From assembly GCF_029784135.1 (NCBI RefSeq), contig NC_073746.1, positions 306,296,665 through 306,360,664 on the forward strand: 64,000 bases of DNA. Direction: 5' to 3'. Below the pieces are notes generated by a model, which did no database searches, was not told the DNA's origin, and saw only the letters and a program-made list of their open reading frames with translations. Shown in pieces: positions 1-10,881 of the stretch (positions are counted from its first letter, which is position 1; the number at the start of each line of letters is the position of its first letter). The position numbers and the translations under genes were made by a program. This stretch comes from Toxorhynchites rutilus septentrionalis. Taxonomy: Eukaryota > Arthropoda > Insecta > Diptera > Culicidae.

Positions 1-1
1 C

Positions 2-925
2 GGTCGCTTCAAGAACTCCACACTAAAAACTGTGAAGATTCTTGCATACGATCGACTGAAATCTGTGTCACATAAAAATGACAAGAGAATTCTCAATCGG
101 ACAAACTCTTTTCGTGTGACTTTTGAGGGTTCCGCCCTTCCAAATTACGTTGCAATAGGGGCACTTTGTTTACCTGTTCGATTGTTTGTACCCCGGGTAA
201 TGAAATGCAACAAATGTATGCAACTCGGTCACACGGCCGCCTATTGTTGCAATAAAAAACGTTGCGCAGATTGTGGAGAGAGCCATGATGAGAATCCTTG
301 CGCGAAAGAGCACAAGTGTCTTCATTGCGGCGGGACTCCTCATGATCTTATTCAATGCCCGGTGTACAAACAACGAGGGGAAAAACTCAAGCGTTCCTTA
401 AAGGAACGTTCCAAGCGGACTTTTGCAGAAATGCTTAAGAGTTCCGTGCCAACGACACAGGACAATCCCTACTCCATTCTGCAGAACGGCGAGCCTGTTG
501 CTGACGCTCCCAATGCCGGATGTTCCGGTACATCGCAGGGTGCCATCAGGAAAAGAAAAATTACTTCTTTTCCATCACTCCCCAGAAAGAATACCGAAAC
601 TTCCCAAGTTGGAATGAAGCCTCGAATTGAACGTGCTGAGAATAGGCCGAAGCAAGTACCTCCCGGTTTACGTGGTCATGCTACCAACCAGGGGTCCTCA
701 GCACTTCCCGGAACAACAACGAACACGTCTGTTCCATTTTCGCGGTCGAAGCAACAGCCACTACCTGGCCTGCTTGCGCTTTCAGACCTTGTGGATAACA
801 TTTTAAATGCTTTAAATATAAATGATCCTCTTAAAAGCATAGTATTATGTTTGCTTCCGGTTGTGAGAACATTTTTGAAAGAAAAATGTGGCTTTTTAGC
901 AGCGTTCATTTCCCTCGATGCCTAA
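2..925 (+). CDS. ORF1 (Gag-like, zinc-knuckle nucleic-acid binding protein), 5' partial
   Basis: This is ORF1 of the I-group element, expected to bind element RNA and form the retrotransposition particle. The reading frame is open from base 2, so the true start lies left of the window; the first internal Met codon is at 32. Three cysteine-histidine knuckles are visible just after residue 58 (counting from Met 32): CNKCMQLGHTAAYC (CX2CX4HX4C), CADCGESHDENPC (CX2CX3HX4C) and CLHCGGTPHDLIQC (CX2CX4HX4C). The C-terminal half is Ser/Pro-rich and low in complexity. The stop codon at 923-925 overlaps the ORF2 start at 918, which suggests termination-reinitiation coupling. Unlike ORF2, this part shows no internal stop. 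Confidence 0.8.
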   Translation, partial: GRFKNSTLKTVKILAYDRLKSVSHKNDKRILNRTNSFRVTFEGSALPNYVAIGALCLPVRLFVPRVMKCNKCMQLGHTAAYCCNKKRCADCGESHDENPCAKEHKCLHCGGTPHDLIQCPVYKQRGEKLKRSLKERSKRTFAEMLKSSVPTTQDNPYSILQNGEPVADAPNAGCSGTSQGAIRKRKITSFPSLPRKNTETSQVGMKPRIERAENRPKQVPPGLRGHATNQGSSALPGTTTNTSVPFSRSKQQPLPGLLALSDLVDNILNALNINDPLKSIVLCLLPVVRTFLKEKCGFLAAFISLDA

Positions 926-3900
926 TTCAGCGCAAGAGGTCAAGGATTTGACCACTGTCATACAGTGGAATTGCAGAAGCATCATCCCTAAACTAGACCA
1001 ATTTAAATTTTTAGTTCACAGTTCTAACTGTGATGTATTTTCTATCTGTGAAACATGTTCAGCCGACGAGCTGAATTTTCACGATTTCAACATTATTCGC
1101 CTAGATCGTAACGACTCGTTTGGTGGCGTACTATTGGGGATCAAAAAACGTCACTCCTTCTATAGAGTCACTATCCCATCGATTACAGGCATTGAAGTTG
1201 TCGCTTGCCAGATACAATTCAATGACAAAGAACTCTGCATTGCTTCGATATATATTCCTCCCAGGACTACGGTAGGCCGCCATCAGTTCTTTGATATTAT
1301 CGAGGCATTGCCGGAGCCGCGGTTAATCTTAGGTGACTTCAACTCCCATGGAACAGCATGGGGGTCACTCTACGATGACAACCGTGCCACTTTGATTTAT
1401 GATCTGTGCGACAACTTCAAATTGACAGTTTTGAATACTGGGGAAGCAACCAGAATAGCCAACCCTCCTGCACGGGCAAGCATGCTAGACATATCTCTAT
1501 GCTCTTCTTCGTTATCCCTGGATTGCATGTGGAAGGTAATCCAAGATCCCCACGGTAGTGATCACCTACCAATAATTTTATCGATCGCCAATGAATCAAA
1601 ATCTAGTGAGTCAGTCGATATTGCGTATGACCTCACGAAGAATATTGACTGGAGAAAATTTGCAGAATTAATATCTGAAGCAATCATTTCGATGCATGAA
1701 CTTCCTCCCCTTGAAGAGTATAATTTTATATCAAGTTTGATTTACGATAGCGCACTTCAAGCTCAAAAGAAACGTGTACCGGCTACCACTTTCCGACGTC
1801 GTCCTCCATCACTTTGGTGGGACAGGGAGTGTTCTAAGGTCTACCTTGAAAAATCATCCGCTTTCAAAAAATTCAGGAAAACTGGATTAGTGGAATGGTT
1901 TCGAAAGTACCAAGCTCTAGAAGCCAAACTAAAAGGTCTGATTAAAGCAAAAAAGCGTGGATATTGGCGGAAATTCGTCAATGGTTTGTCAAGGGAGACC
2001 GCTATGAGTACTCTTTGGAATACGGCTAGGAGAATGTGTGGCTGGAACCATACCAATGAAAGTGAGGAATACTCTGACCGTTGGTTTTTCAAATTTGCAA
2101 GGAAGGTTTGTCCCGATTCTGTTCCTGCACAAAGCGTCGTACGCGATATTCCGCTCCAATGCGATTATGAGAATTTTTCGATGGAAGAATTCTCAATTGC
2201 CCTCCTCTCATGTAACAATTCAGCTCCGGGGTCGGACAAGATTAAATTCGACTTGTTGCAGAATCTTCCCGACTTGGCAAAACAGCGTTTGCTGAACTTG
2301 TTCAACAAGTTTCTGGAGCTGAATATTGTCCCGCATGACTGAAGACAAGTGAGAGTGATAGCCATACGAAAACCCAACAAGCCGGCTTGCGATCACAACT
2401 CGTATAGGCCGATTACAATGTTATCCTGTATTCGCAAATTGTTAGAGAAAATGATTCTACTTCGTTTGGACAAGTGGGCCGAAACGAACAATTTGCTGTC
2501 AAATACGCAGTTTGGCTTCCGCCGAGGTAAAGGGACGAATGATTGTCTCGTGCTGCTATCTTCTGAAATCCAAATCGCATTTGCTCGCAAAGAACAAATG
2601 GCTTCCGTTTTCCTCGATATCAAAGGGGCATTTGATTCAGTTTCCATGGAAATTCTCTCAGAGAAGCTTCATAATCGTGGACTTTCACCAATTCTCAACA
2701 ATTTCCTGTACAATTTACTGTCAGAAAAGCACATGATTTTCTCTCATGGCAGCTCGAAATCTTCTCGTTACAGTTTTATGGGCCTACCACAAGGCTCCTG
2801 CCTAAGCCCTCTCTTGTACAGTTTTTACGTCAATGATATGGATGATTGTCTAACTAGAGACTGCACGCTGAGACAACATGCAGACGATGGAGTTATTTCC
2901 ATCACGGGTACTAATCCCGTCGTTCTGCAAAAGTCGTTGCAAGATACCCTGAACAATCTGTTCACGTGGGCCCTCAAGCTGGGTATCGAATTCTCTACGG
3001 AGAAAACTGAAATGGTCGTTTTTTCTAGGAAGCACGAACCCGCCCAATTCCAGCTTCACCTATCCGGCAAAACGATCCAACACTCTATGTTTTTCAAATA
3101 CCTGAGTGTATATTTTGATTTTAAGTGTACCTGGGGGAGACACATTGCGTATTTGAAACAGAAATGCCAGCAAAGAATCAATTTTCTCCAAACAATAACC
3201 GGAACATGGTGGGGTGCCCATCCAGGAGACCTCATTCAGTTGTACAAAACAACGATATTGTAAGTGTTAGAATATGGCAGTTTTTGCTTCCGATCAGCTG
3301 CCAGGATTCATATTCTCAAGCTGGAGAGAATACAATATCGTTGCTTGCGTATAGCAATGGGGTGTTTGCATTCGACACATACGATGAGTCTCGAAGTTTT
3401 GGCAGGAGTACCCCCGCTTACTCTTCGGTTCACAGAATTATCCTACAGATTTCTCATCCGTTGCAAGATCATGAATCCATTGGTGATTGATAACTTCGAA
3501 AATCTACTCCAGCTGACTCCTCAGTCAAGTTTTATGTCTTTATACCATGAGTACCTTACCCACGACGTGCACCCTTCACCAGGCATCTCCAACCAAGTTT
3601 GCTTCCCATACTTTTGCAATTCCTCTGTCATTTTTGATCTGTCCATGCGACAAAAAATCCATGGAATACCAGATCACCTACGCTCCAATGTTATTCCGTC
3701 GATATTTTCGGAAAAATATGGGAAAGTTGGATCTGATAAAATGTTCTTTACTGACGGTTCATACATAAACGGGTCCACTGGCTTCGACATCTTCAATGAA
3801 AATTCCAGTGCCTCTTTCAAACTCAAAGATCCTTGAAAGTTGATAAACGCTCATCTTATTTCCTAACAAGAATAAGACATCTATTGAGTGTTTTGGTCGA

Positions 3901-4177
3901 AAAATTATTCAAGATTACCTTAGCATGGGTTCCCTCTCATTGCTCGATTCCGGGGAATGAGAAAGCTGACTCGCTAGCTAAGGTGGGCGCTTCAGAAGGC
4001 ACACTTTTTGAAAGGCAAATTGCCTATAATGAATTGGTCAGCCGCATCCCAATAGGAAGTATCCCGTGTCGGGCTCACGTACAGAGCATTGGAGACAGCA
4101 ACATCCCAATTTCGAGAACACTTGTAATACTAACCTCGAGCCGACCGCGAGTAATCGGTTACATATTACTAACATAG
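918..4177 (+). pseudogene. ORF2 of I-group element (APE endonuclease, reverse transcriptase, RNase H), broken
   Basis: The APE endonuclease domain fills the first ~225 residues (QWNCRS, SICET, GDFNSHG, LDISLCS, GSDHLPI). RT follows, with YRPITMLSCIRK, FGFRRGKGTND, VFLDIKGAFDSV, GLPQGSCLSPLLYS and HADD in place of the usual YADD. RNase H starts at FTDGS (about 3748) and ends with the WVPSHCSIPGNEKADSLAK block (about 3926). The gene is dead. A TGA at 2341 replaces the Trp codon seen in the 30-33 kb copy (PDDWRQ), a TAA at 3261 interrupts RT, and a deletion near 3832 removes the RNase H Glu and second Asp motifs. Another deletion near 4033 removes the C-terminal knuckle. The start ATG at 918 overlaps the ORF1 stop by 8 bases. 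Confidence 0.85.
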
Positions 4178-4469
4178 ATAATAAGAAAAACTGTGAAAAT
4201 ATTGAACTCCGGCCCCGTCAGGCTAACGCCATATGAGCCTTGATAAAAATATATATTTTGGAAAAAAAAATATGTTGGTTGTTAAATAAAAAATAACTAA
4301 TTTATTGTAGGTGTGTTTAAACGTTTTAACGATCTACATATTCTTGAAACGTTCGTTACTCTTGTGTTTGACATACCGAGGAATGGAGCGCCCAGTCAAT
4401 GACGATTGAAAAAAATATATATATTATTTATATCTTAATATATTTTATATATTAAAATATATTTTTGTC

Positions 4470-5873
4470 TTAAAGCAGACAAATTAAATGAAGGATATCA
4501 ATATAAATTTCGTTGTTGCAAATGTATTTGTTGCTCTTCATCGAACCACAGAACTCAACATAATTATGAGCATTGAATGTTTTGCTCAGCTGAGGCGAAT
4601 ATGGCACTGCCGAACGATTTTCCATGTCAATGTCTGCGTTGTTAATTTTTATAAATGATTGTCTGTCTTTATCAGTTTTTGTTCGTTGATATATTGGACA
4701 TCCACCTAAGGTTGCGGTCTTGTCGTTGGTGAAATCTTTAAGAAAGTGCATTATACATTTTCCATCTATACATTTTCCATCTTCCATCTATAAAAGTTTT
4801 AGATTACCGCACGGTCATGAACCATGTTTGGGGTAACAATTTCGAACAATCACCTGACGTGACCTGAAGGCAATTTTAAGTTGTTGAAACATGAATGAAA
4901 ATTTTTAGTCGATGTTGTTTCAATACTTAGTAGACATAGTCCTGACCCTAACTTAACTATTTATCTATTGATCTTTTCAACCAAAATATCATTCAGAATA
5001 TAAAATAATTATCAGAGACTATTCTCGTTCAAGATACCTGCAAAGAATGTATTATTCTGCTACACAGAACACTGAATAGAGCCATATTTCATTAATTTTT
5101 TTTTGTTTTAGAAGCGTGTTAATTTCACTCGAAAATTCATAACAATTTACGCTTCACAGAAGTGGAACACGAAGCTCAATGATTGGAAAATTGAAATTAC
5201 ACAATCGATCCTCAGGGCGCATTTTGTCGATTATCCAAATTAATTTTTTTTTTTTTTTTCACTCATTTTTTTGTTTGAACACACGTTTTGTAATATCATG
5301 ACAATGGTGTTTTTAGACCTGGCAATATCAAAGGCTACGTCAGCGTTGCTCATGATAGCGTCTGGCAAGTGAGTGTATTTTTCCTCACACCGCATCTGAT
5401 TGTTCAGAACCGCAGTCGTTCGCTCTATCCCTCTATATCGTTCGCAATTCATTCTACGTTGTGATGGTGAACGTTAGGAACATTAGAAACATTAGTTGAA
5501 GAAGAAGATGGAGAGTGTTTTTTGAACGGTGGATGTCAACGATGAACTCCAGATTGTTGTTTCTTCTTCGAATCACAATTTCTCGCGTCACAGTGCATTC
5601 GCCTACCATGACTCCAGCAATGTATTCAGCGACATACGCATTGAATGTATACATGTGTTCTCAGGTCGGTGTTATATTAGAATTGATGAAAATTACGTGA
5701 TCGTCACCTTGCAAACCGAGCATGTATGATATGAAGAATTTCAATAATTCATTATTTTTATTCAAAAAGTCTTCCAGTTCGCTGGCAATACGCATGGCTT
5801 TAGCCGAATTGAGGTTATTGGCGCATGTAAGGATGAATGTGTTCAATTGAGTGAACTTAGCGCCATCTGTCAT
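4470..5873 (-). pseudogene. Degenerate Helitron/Helentron Rep-helicase ORF
   Basis: Three minus-strand reading segments resemble different parts of Helitron replicase-helicase proteins, from memory of the family. Segment 5873-5454 contains LQGDDHVIFINSNITPT, then YTFNAYVAEYIAGVMVGE and EIVIRRRNNNLE...HRS, which matches the conserved block before the Rep domain. Segment 4787-4470 contains FTNDKTATLGGCPIYQR, ENRSAVPYSPQLSKTFNAH and VEFCGSMKSNKYIC, which matches the block between Rep and helicase. Segment 5452-5240 (TTAVLNNQMRCEEKYTHLPDAIMSNAD) lies between them; I do not recognise it. I see no intact HUH Rep motif and no helicase Walker motifs, so this is a relic. It may descend from the autonomous family that mobilised the HINEs in this window. 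Confidence 0.7.
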
Positions 5874-6235
5874 TTAACAACTTAAACAAATTCGCTCTCT
5901 TTGAAAAACAAACTACGGGTCGATTATTTGAATATTATTCATACCAAAATAATAAAATCGCGATTAAAAATAGGAGATGGGGGTGAACCTTTGAGGTTAT
6001 AATTAGTTTTATGCCAAATTTGAGAAAAAAAATCAAAATTATTTAGATTTTTTTTTTTGCATAGGTCTACCCTAATCAGAATTAAACATATGGTAATTGG
6101 TACCCTAGCGGTATCATATATAGTTTACGTCATATTCTCATGCCTACCAAGTTTTTTGTGCATAACTTCTTAAAAATCGTTCGAGCCGTTTCGGAGGAGT
6201 TCGACCACGAACATCGTGACACGAGATTTTCATAT
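5874..6235. other. Unassigned AT-rich spacer
   Basis: I see no gene or element boundary here. It separates the Helitron relic from the truncated 3' side of the minus-strand HINE. Confidence 0.5.
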
Positions 6236-7193
6236 ATAAGATATGCTTTAAACTTGAAAGTTCATTCGCCTCTAGTGTCTGCACGATTTTCCCAGGTTCC
6301 TAAGTTTAGAAGACCGTGTTAGGGAAACATATAAAAAAAGGCAAGCGAATATAAAAGTACTCGCAGTTTGCATTTATTGCAAATCCGATTTCCCCACACA
6401 CCTTGGTTTTGAAATCTGTATTAGGAAAACACATTTCAGTAGGAACAAAAATACCCCCGATCTGTATGAATTTGCAATCCCAATTTCCCCAGACCCCTTG
6501 GTTCTGATGTCTGTGTTGGGGGAACACAATTCAGTCGGAACCAAAATAATCCCGACTTGCATAAATTTGCAATGCCAATTTCTCCACGCTCCATGGATTT
6601 GAAGTCTGTGTTAGGGAAACGCATTTCAATCAGAACAACAATGCCCCCGACTTACATGTGTTTGCAATTCCAATTTCCCCACGATCCATGGATTTGAAGT
6701 CTGTGTTGTGAAAACACATTTCAGTCGGAACAAAAATAACCCCAACTTGCATGTATTTGCACTGTCAATTTCCCCCAGTCCAATTTTCCAGGCGACTTAG
6801 TTTTGAAATCTATGTTAGGGAACACATTACGGTGAAAACAAAAGTCCCCCTGCTTCCATGTATATGCAATGACGATTTCCCTAAAGCTGCTTGGTTTTGA
6901 CGGCTGCGTTGGAGAAACCGTAAATCGGGCCAATCAAAATGAGGTAGCTAGGGCGTTTAGATAATGCTTATCATTTTACAATTGTTCGATTGTTTATCTA
7001 ATGAAAAATAACATTTTATTATTTGCGATAGATGCGTAGAAATATTCTCTATCAATTGATGCATACATCTTTCCGATTCAGTAAGAAATGTTCGAGTTAT
7101 AAGCATTCGAAATCTTGCATTTTTTCTGCATGTTCTGTGTTTAGGTTTTTATTTTACCCCCCATATATTCCGGTTAGACGTAGTCCCACGTCA
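6236..7193 (-). mobile_element. HINE (Helentron-like non-autonomous element), type A, copy A1, 3' truncated
   Basis: Read on the minus strand, it begins after a T-run with the sub-terminal palindrome GACGTGGGACTACGTC (7177-7192). It continues with the type A leader shared with 24351-24605 and 61776-62040, then an array of ~95-115 bp minisatellite units (about 6317-6935), then the segment around 6258-6330 that follows the array in other A copies. The 3' sub-terminal repeat and hairpin are missing. The + strand sequence before ~6236 is unrelated to type A. Confidence 0.75.
6317..6935 (-). repeat. HINE minisatellite array, about 6 units
   Basis: Degenerate units of roughly 95-115 bp each contain a TTTGCAAT-type core, a CCATGGATTTGAAGTCTGTG-like core and an AACACATTTCAG core. 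The same unit recurs at 13262-13535, 20520-20860, 23757-23835, 24610-25105 and 62045-62620, always inside HINEs. Confidence 0.75.
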
Positions 7194-8029
7194 AAAATTG
7201 TATTTGATGATGTTACTATTCGCAACAACCGTGCGTTCTCCACCAACTCAAATTCTATCTCATCTGCGTCTCCATCCAAACGATGTTGCACGCTAGGGTG
7301 CCCAGAGGTGTAAACAGACGGCATTTTTGGTGACGTTTATGCATACCATAAATTTCATGTCATAGCCCGTTCATCGCTGTGAACGCGACCAGGAGATGTT
7401 TAGTTGATGACAAAAAAAAAAGTCATACGTGAAATGAAATAGAGAAGGGAAAATAGGTAGAAGGAACGTCTTCATTTTCTCTCGACATTTTTTTTCTTAA
7501 TCAACTAGAGGAACTTGAGTTTGTATTTTTTTGGTAAATCGTTTATTCTTACTGGATCAGTTATACAAGTTTTAAGGAAAATTTTCCTGAAAAATACAAT
7601 TCTGTTTAAAGATTACAGATTATGTTTATGATTTTTCATGTGCACGTTCATGTATTTCATGGGACTTTGGGAATACGTTTCCAAAGTTTTAATAAAATTC
7701 AATTTTCTTATTCGTTAAGTATGCATCAACTCACTTTTGTCTCTTTTAATCTGTCAACTGAATCAAGACAAACTAACTAAGGTTTGAATGTTTCAGTTGG
7801 ATCAAGTAGTTGGTTAGAAGGTGCATTGCTACACGAGGAGTGTCGCAACAATTACATTTTCACTTGAAATGAGTCATATTTGAAATATAAAAATAATTAA
7901 CTGTGTATAATGGAGTCTAAAATTATATATAATCATATTATGCTACCTGAATTGGCTTTAAAGTTTACACATAAACATTCAGATTTTTATATGACATTTA
8001 AGTATTGTGTATTTATATTTTATTATATA
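7194..8029. other. Unassigned sequence with two short shared segments
   Basis: Bases 7228-7275 resemble 11125-11170 (shared GTGCGTTCTCCACCAACTCA core), so an unnamed repeat is present. Bases 7533-7560 resemble the tail of the I-group copy at 30057-30090 and may be a solo 3' fragment of such an element. Nothing else is recognisable. Confidence 0.4.
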
Positions 8030-8031
8030 TA

Positions 8032-8889
8032 CAGGTCGGACTCGATTATCCGGAGTATTGATTTTTTTCACTCCGGATAATCGAATCCTCCGGATAATCG
8101 AGTCAAAACATTTTTTTTTTCTTTATTTGTTTTTTTGCATCTAGTTTTCGTTTTTTTTAATAAAAGAGGATTTTGATTTTTGATTCAACCCCTTGAAGTC
8201 AAAAAACACCTTTCTCACATGAAAAAAAAAATTTATCCAGATTCTCTCAGGAGATGATACACGATCATATTTGATGAAAAAAAAATCCTCCTACGCATAT
8301 GTTCGAATTTCAACAATGACAGAGTTACAGAACTTTTTTTTTGTTTCGGACTCTGTTGCTTCATACTGACTCTACATTAAAAAGTACGTTACGGAAGACG
8401 ATTCTGATGCTTCATTTGAAAGATGAGAAAATTTAGTACAGGATATAGTAATGAAGCACACAACTGAATTAGTGAATTTTAATAACATTTTGGAAGTGAA
8501 ACACTTAAAAGTTAATAATTTTTAATGTGTTATTATTAATTTTATCCTAAAAATTTATATTAAATTAGATTGTTTCTATCAATTAAAATGAAGTTCTTTA
8601 ACCGCTCCACAATTTGTTCTTTGACGCACAGCTTCCATCTCTCTTAATTTGGCTGCAATATCGATATAAACAATTCCTGGTGAAAATTCAAGCAAAATCT
8701 TCAAAAATCACGATTGTTACCCCACTGTACATGTAATAGCCACTTAAACTTCACCTTAACGTTGAAAGTTTACATTTCTTCATGAAATAAGCCATTTTTG
8801 AAATATAAAAAAACTATTTTTTTCCAAACTGAATATAATCGAGTCCAAAATTGTATTTAATCGAATCACATATTATCGAGTCCGACCTG
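8032..8889 (+). mobile_element. pogo-like TIR element (non-autonomous), copy E1
   Basis: The termini CAGGTCGGACTCGATTATC (from 8032) and its inverted form ending TCGAGTCCGACCTG (8889) are flanked by TA at 8030-8031 and 8890-8891. The CAGG ends, TA duplication and a TIR rich in GATTATCCGG are typical of the pogo/Tigger branch of Tc1/mariner. The ~858 bp interior has no transposase ORF. The same interior, split by nested insertions, forms the element at 21979-26938. Confidence 0.8.
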
Positions 8890-8891
8890 TA

Positions 8892-9548
8892 CTGTATTCT
8901 ATTAGTCAAATCATTTCATTTGATACCAATATTGAGGGGATTGCAAAAAATACATAGTCGACCATTTTGTTGTGGCGACCTTCTCGAATTTATGTTGTAC
9001 ATAATGTAATGTATTCTCCAATTCAAGCCATTCAGCCGTTCTTTTGCGGCGGCCAAATTGAATTTTTCAAGATCATGAAATACGCAGTTTTATAATGACA
9101 GTAGAATTAAATGTATGTTCCGAATTTCAGATCAATCATTCAACAGAAACGAGGTCAATTTTATATTAATGTGGGATAACCCTACAAACATTCAAACGTA
9201 CATAGGAACAGGTCAACCTGAATGAAGCCATTCCATTCAAAAAGTAATTAGTTGTTTGGAGACTGCGGCCATCTAGAAATTGTATTTTTCATTATCTGAT
9301 ACGTTCTACTAGTCAAGAACTTTCTTTGATACATTTTTGGGCATTTTTCATAAATAACTGTGTTCTACCAGCCAAGCCCTTTCATTTGATACCCATATTG
9401 ATGGGGTTCTGAGAAAATTTGAAATTTTCCATTTTGTAGTGGCCGCCATCTTGGATTTGCATTTTTTATAAATGACTGTGTTCTACTAATCAGGCCCTTT
9501 CATTTGATACCCATATTGAAGCGGTTCTGAGAAAATATGTAATCCGCC
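8892..9548 (+). repeat. Dispersed repeat R1 with internal ~130 bp tandem units
   Basis: Units share the cores CATTTGATACCCATATTGAT and GGCCGCCATCTTGGATTTG and are repeated about four times with variation. The same repeat, starting with nearly the same bases (TGTACTGTATTCTATCAATCAAAT-like), occupies 34405-35240. No coding capacity is visible, and I cannot assign a transposon class. Confidence 0.6.
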
Positions 9549-9592
9549 AGTTATCCGGAGTGAAAAGAAATCAATACTCCGGATTATCGAGT
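9549..9592 (-). mobile_element. Solo end of pogo-like element, truncated at the ITmD37E junction
   Basis: These 44 bases are the reverse complement of the left end of element E1 (ATCCGGAGT ... CGGATTATCGAGTCCG). The terminal ACCTG and the TA are missing. The sequence passes directly into a 5'-truncated ITmD37E copy, so both elements lost their tips at the junction. Confidence 0.65.
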
Positions 9593-10879
9593 CCGATCAA
9601 ATTGCATCACGGAAAAAACGCTGTAGAAATTTAATTTTTAGGAATTTTATCTTCAGCTTTCGCTTATAATCAGATAAGAGTGTATAGATCACGTTGGCAA
9701 TGCTTCACTGTCAATTTTTCGTAAATTTGGAAAAATGTCGCCGAACGAAAAAGAGCGTCGTGAATTAATCCTGTGCACTCATTTCGAGAATCAGGAGTTG
9801 TCACATCGGGACATCGGTAAGATGCTGGGAATCGTCCAATCCACGGTCAGCAGAGTACTACAACGATACATCGAGAACCTAACCATCGACCGAAAAGTGA
9901 AGAACGGCAAAAATGGATGCTCCGTCAGTGAAAAAGATCACAAGCGCGTAGTTAAGCAGTTTAGACGTGATCCGAGAAGTTCGGTCCGGGATGTCGCCAA
10001 TAAGCTGAATTTGTCAAGTTCATTCGTCCAGCGGACCAAGCAGCGGGAGGGCCTGCGTACATACAAGGTTCAGAAGGCTCCTAACCGCGACGAAAGGCAA
10101 AACATGGTGGGGAAGACGCGAGCCCGGAAGCTGTACACCGAAATGCTGACGAAGCCGCATTGCCTGGTAATGGACGACGAAACCTACGTCAAAGCGGACT
10201 TTCGTCAGCTGCCGGACCTGTTGTTCTTCTCCGCAGAGGACAAATTCAGCGTTCCGGAGGAGATTCGCAAGCAGAAACTATCCAAGTTTGCCAAAAAGTA
10301 CATGGTGTGGCAAGCGATTTGCTTTTGCGGAAAGCGGAGCGCCCCCTTCGTTATGACCGGCACGGTAAACGGGCAGGTTTACCTTAAGGAGTGCCTACAG
10401 AAGCGCTTACTACCACTATTGAAGCAGCACGAGGGCCCGACCATCTTCTGGCCGGATCTCGCTTCGTGCCACTATTCAAAGGACGTGTTGGAGTGGTACG
10501 AAGCCAACGGGGTCACCTTCGTGCCAAAGGAAATGAACCCGCCCAACGCGCCGGAGCTTCGCCCAATAGAGAAATATTGGGCGATTATGAAGCAGGCCCT
10601 CCGGAAGAACCCAAAAGTTGTCAAATCGGAGGCGGACTTCAAGAGAAAATGGATTTCAGTTAAAAAAAACTACAACCTGACGTTGTACAGAACCTTATGG
10701 ACGGGGTAAAGAGGAAGGTGCGTGCATACGGGCTTGGGCTCGAAGTATGAATAAAAAGAAAATGCCAAAAGTTGTTTAATAGTTTTTATTTTACTGTCTA
10801 AAATTTTCAAAAGGATCGGTCTACTGGGCGAATTTCTACAGCGTTTTTTCCGTGATGCAATTTGATGTGACACACCCTT
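9593..10879 (+). mobile_element. ITmD37E transposon (Tc1/mariner superfamily), copy 1, left tip missing
   Basis: The right TIR is intact and ends in TGACACACCCTT followed by TA. The left TIR starts at ATCAAATTGCATCACGG and lacks the outer ~13 bases present in copies 2 and 3. It encodes the frameshifted transposase at 9735-10750. Confidence 0.85.
9735..10750 (+). pseudogene. DD37E transposase, copy 1 (one C-terminal frameshift)
   Basis: This is a cut-and-paste transposase of the IS630/Tc1/mariner superfamily. An N-terminal helix-turn-helix region (ELSHRDIGKMLGIVQSTVSRVL) is followed by a second DNA-binding helix set (SVRDVANKLNLSSSFVQRT). The catalytic triad lies in VMDDETYV, FWPDLASCHYS and LRPIEKYW, with 37 residues between the second Asp and the Glu, which defines DD37E. 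The A-run at 10662-10669 has eight A where copy 3 has nine, so the frame shifts and the last ~22 residues (ending LGLEV in copy 3) are lost; the ORF stops at 10709 instead of 10750. Otherwise it is nearly identical to copy 3, which suggests recent activity. Confidence 0.9.
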
Positions 10880-10881
10880 TA

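Larger units (their letters stand above)
1..4266 (+). mobile_element. I-group non-LTR retrotransposon, copy 1 (5' end outside window)
   Basis: The element enters from the left edge inside ORF1 and runs through ORF2 to a 3' UTR ending in a short A-run near 4258-4269. Its 3' UTR (about 4034-4266) matches the reverse complement of 54236-54475, which shows that the two copies belong to one family. Relative to that copy, a deletion near 4033 joins the RNase H region directly to the 3' UTR. A second deletion near 3832 removes the middle of RNase H. The domain set (zinc-knuckle ORF1, APE endonuclease, RT, RNase H) places it in the I/R1/LOA assemblage; the exact clade is an inference. Confidence 0.85.
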
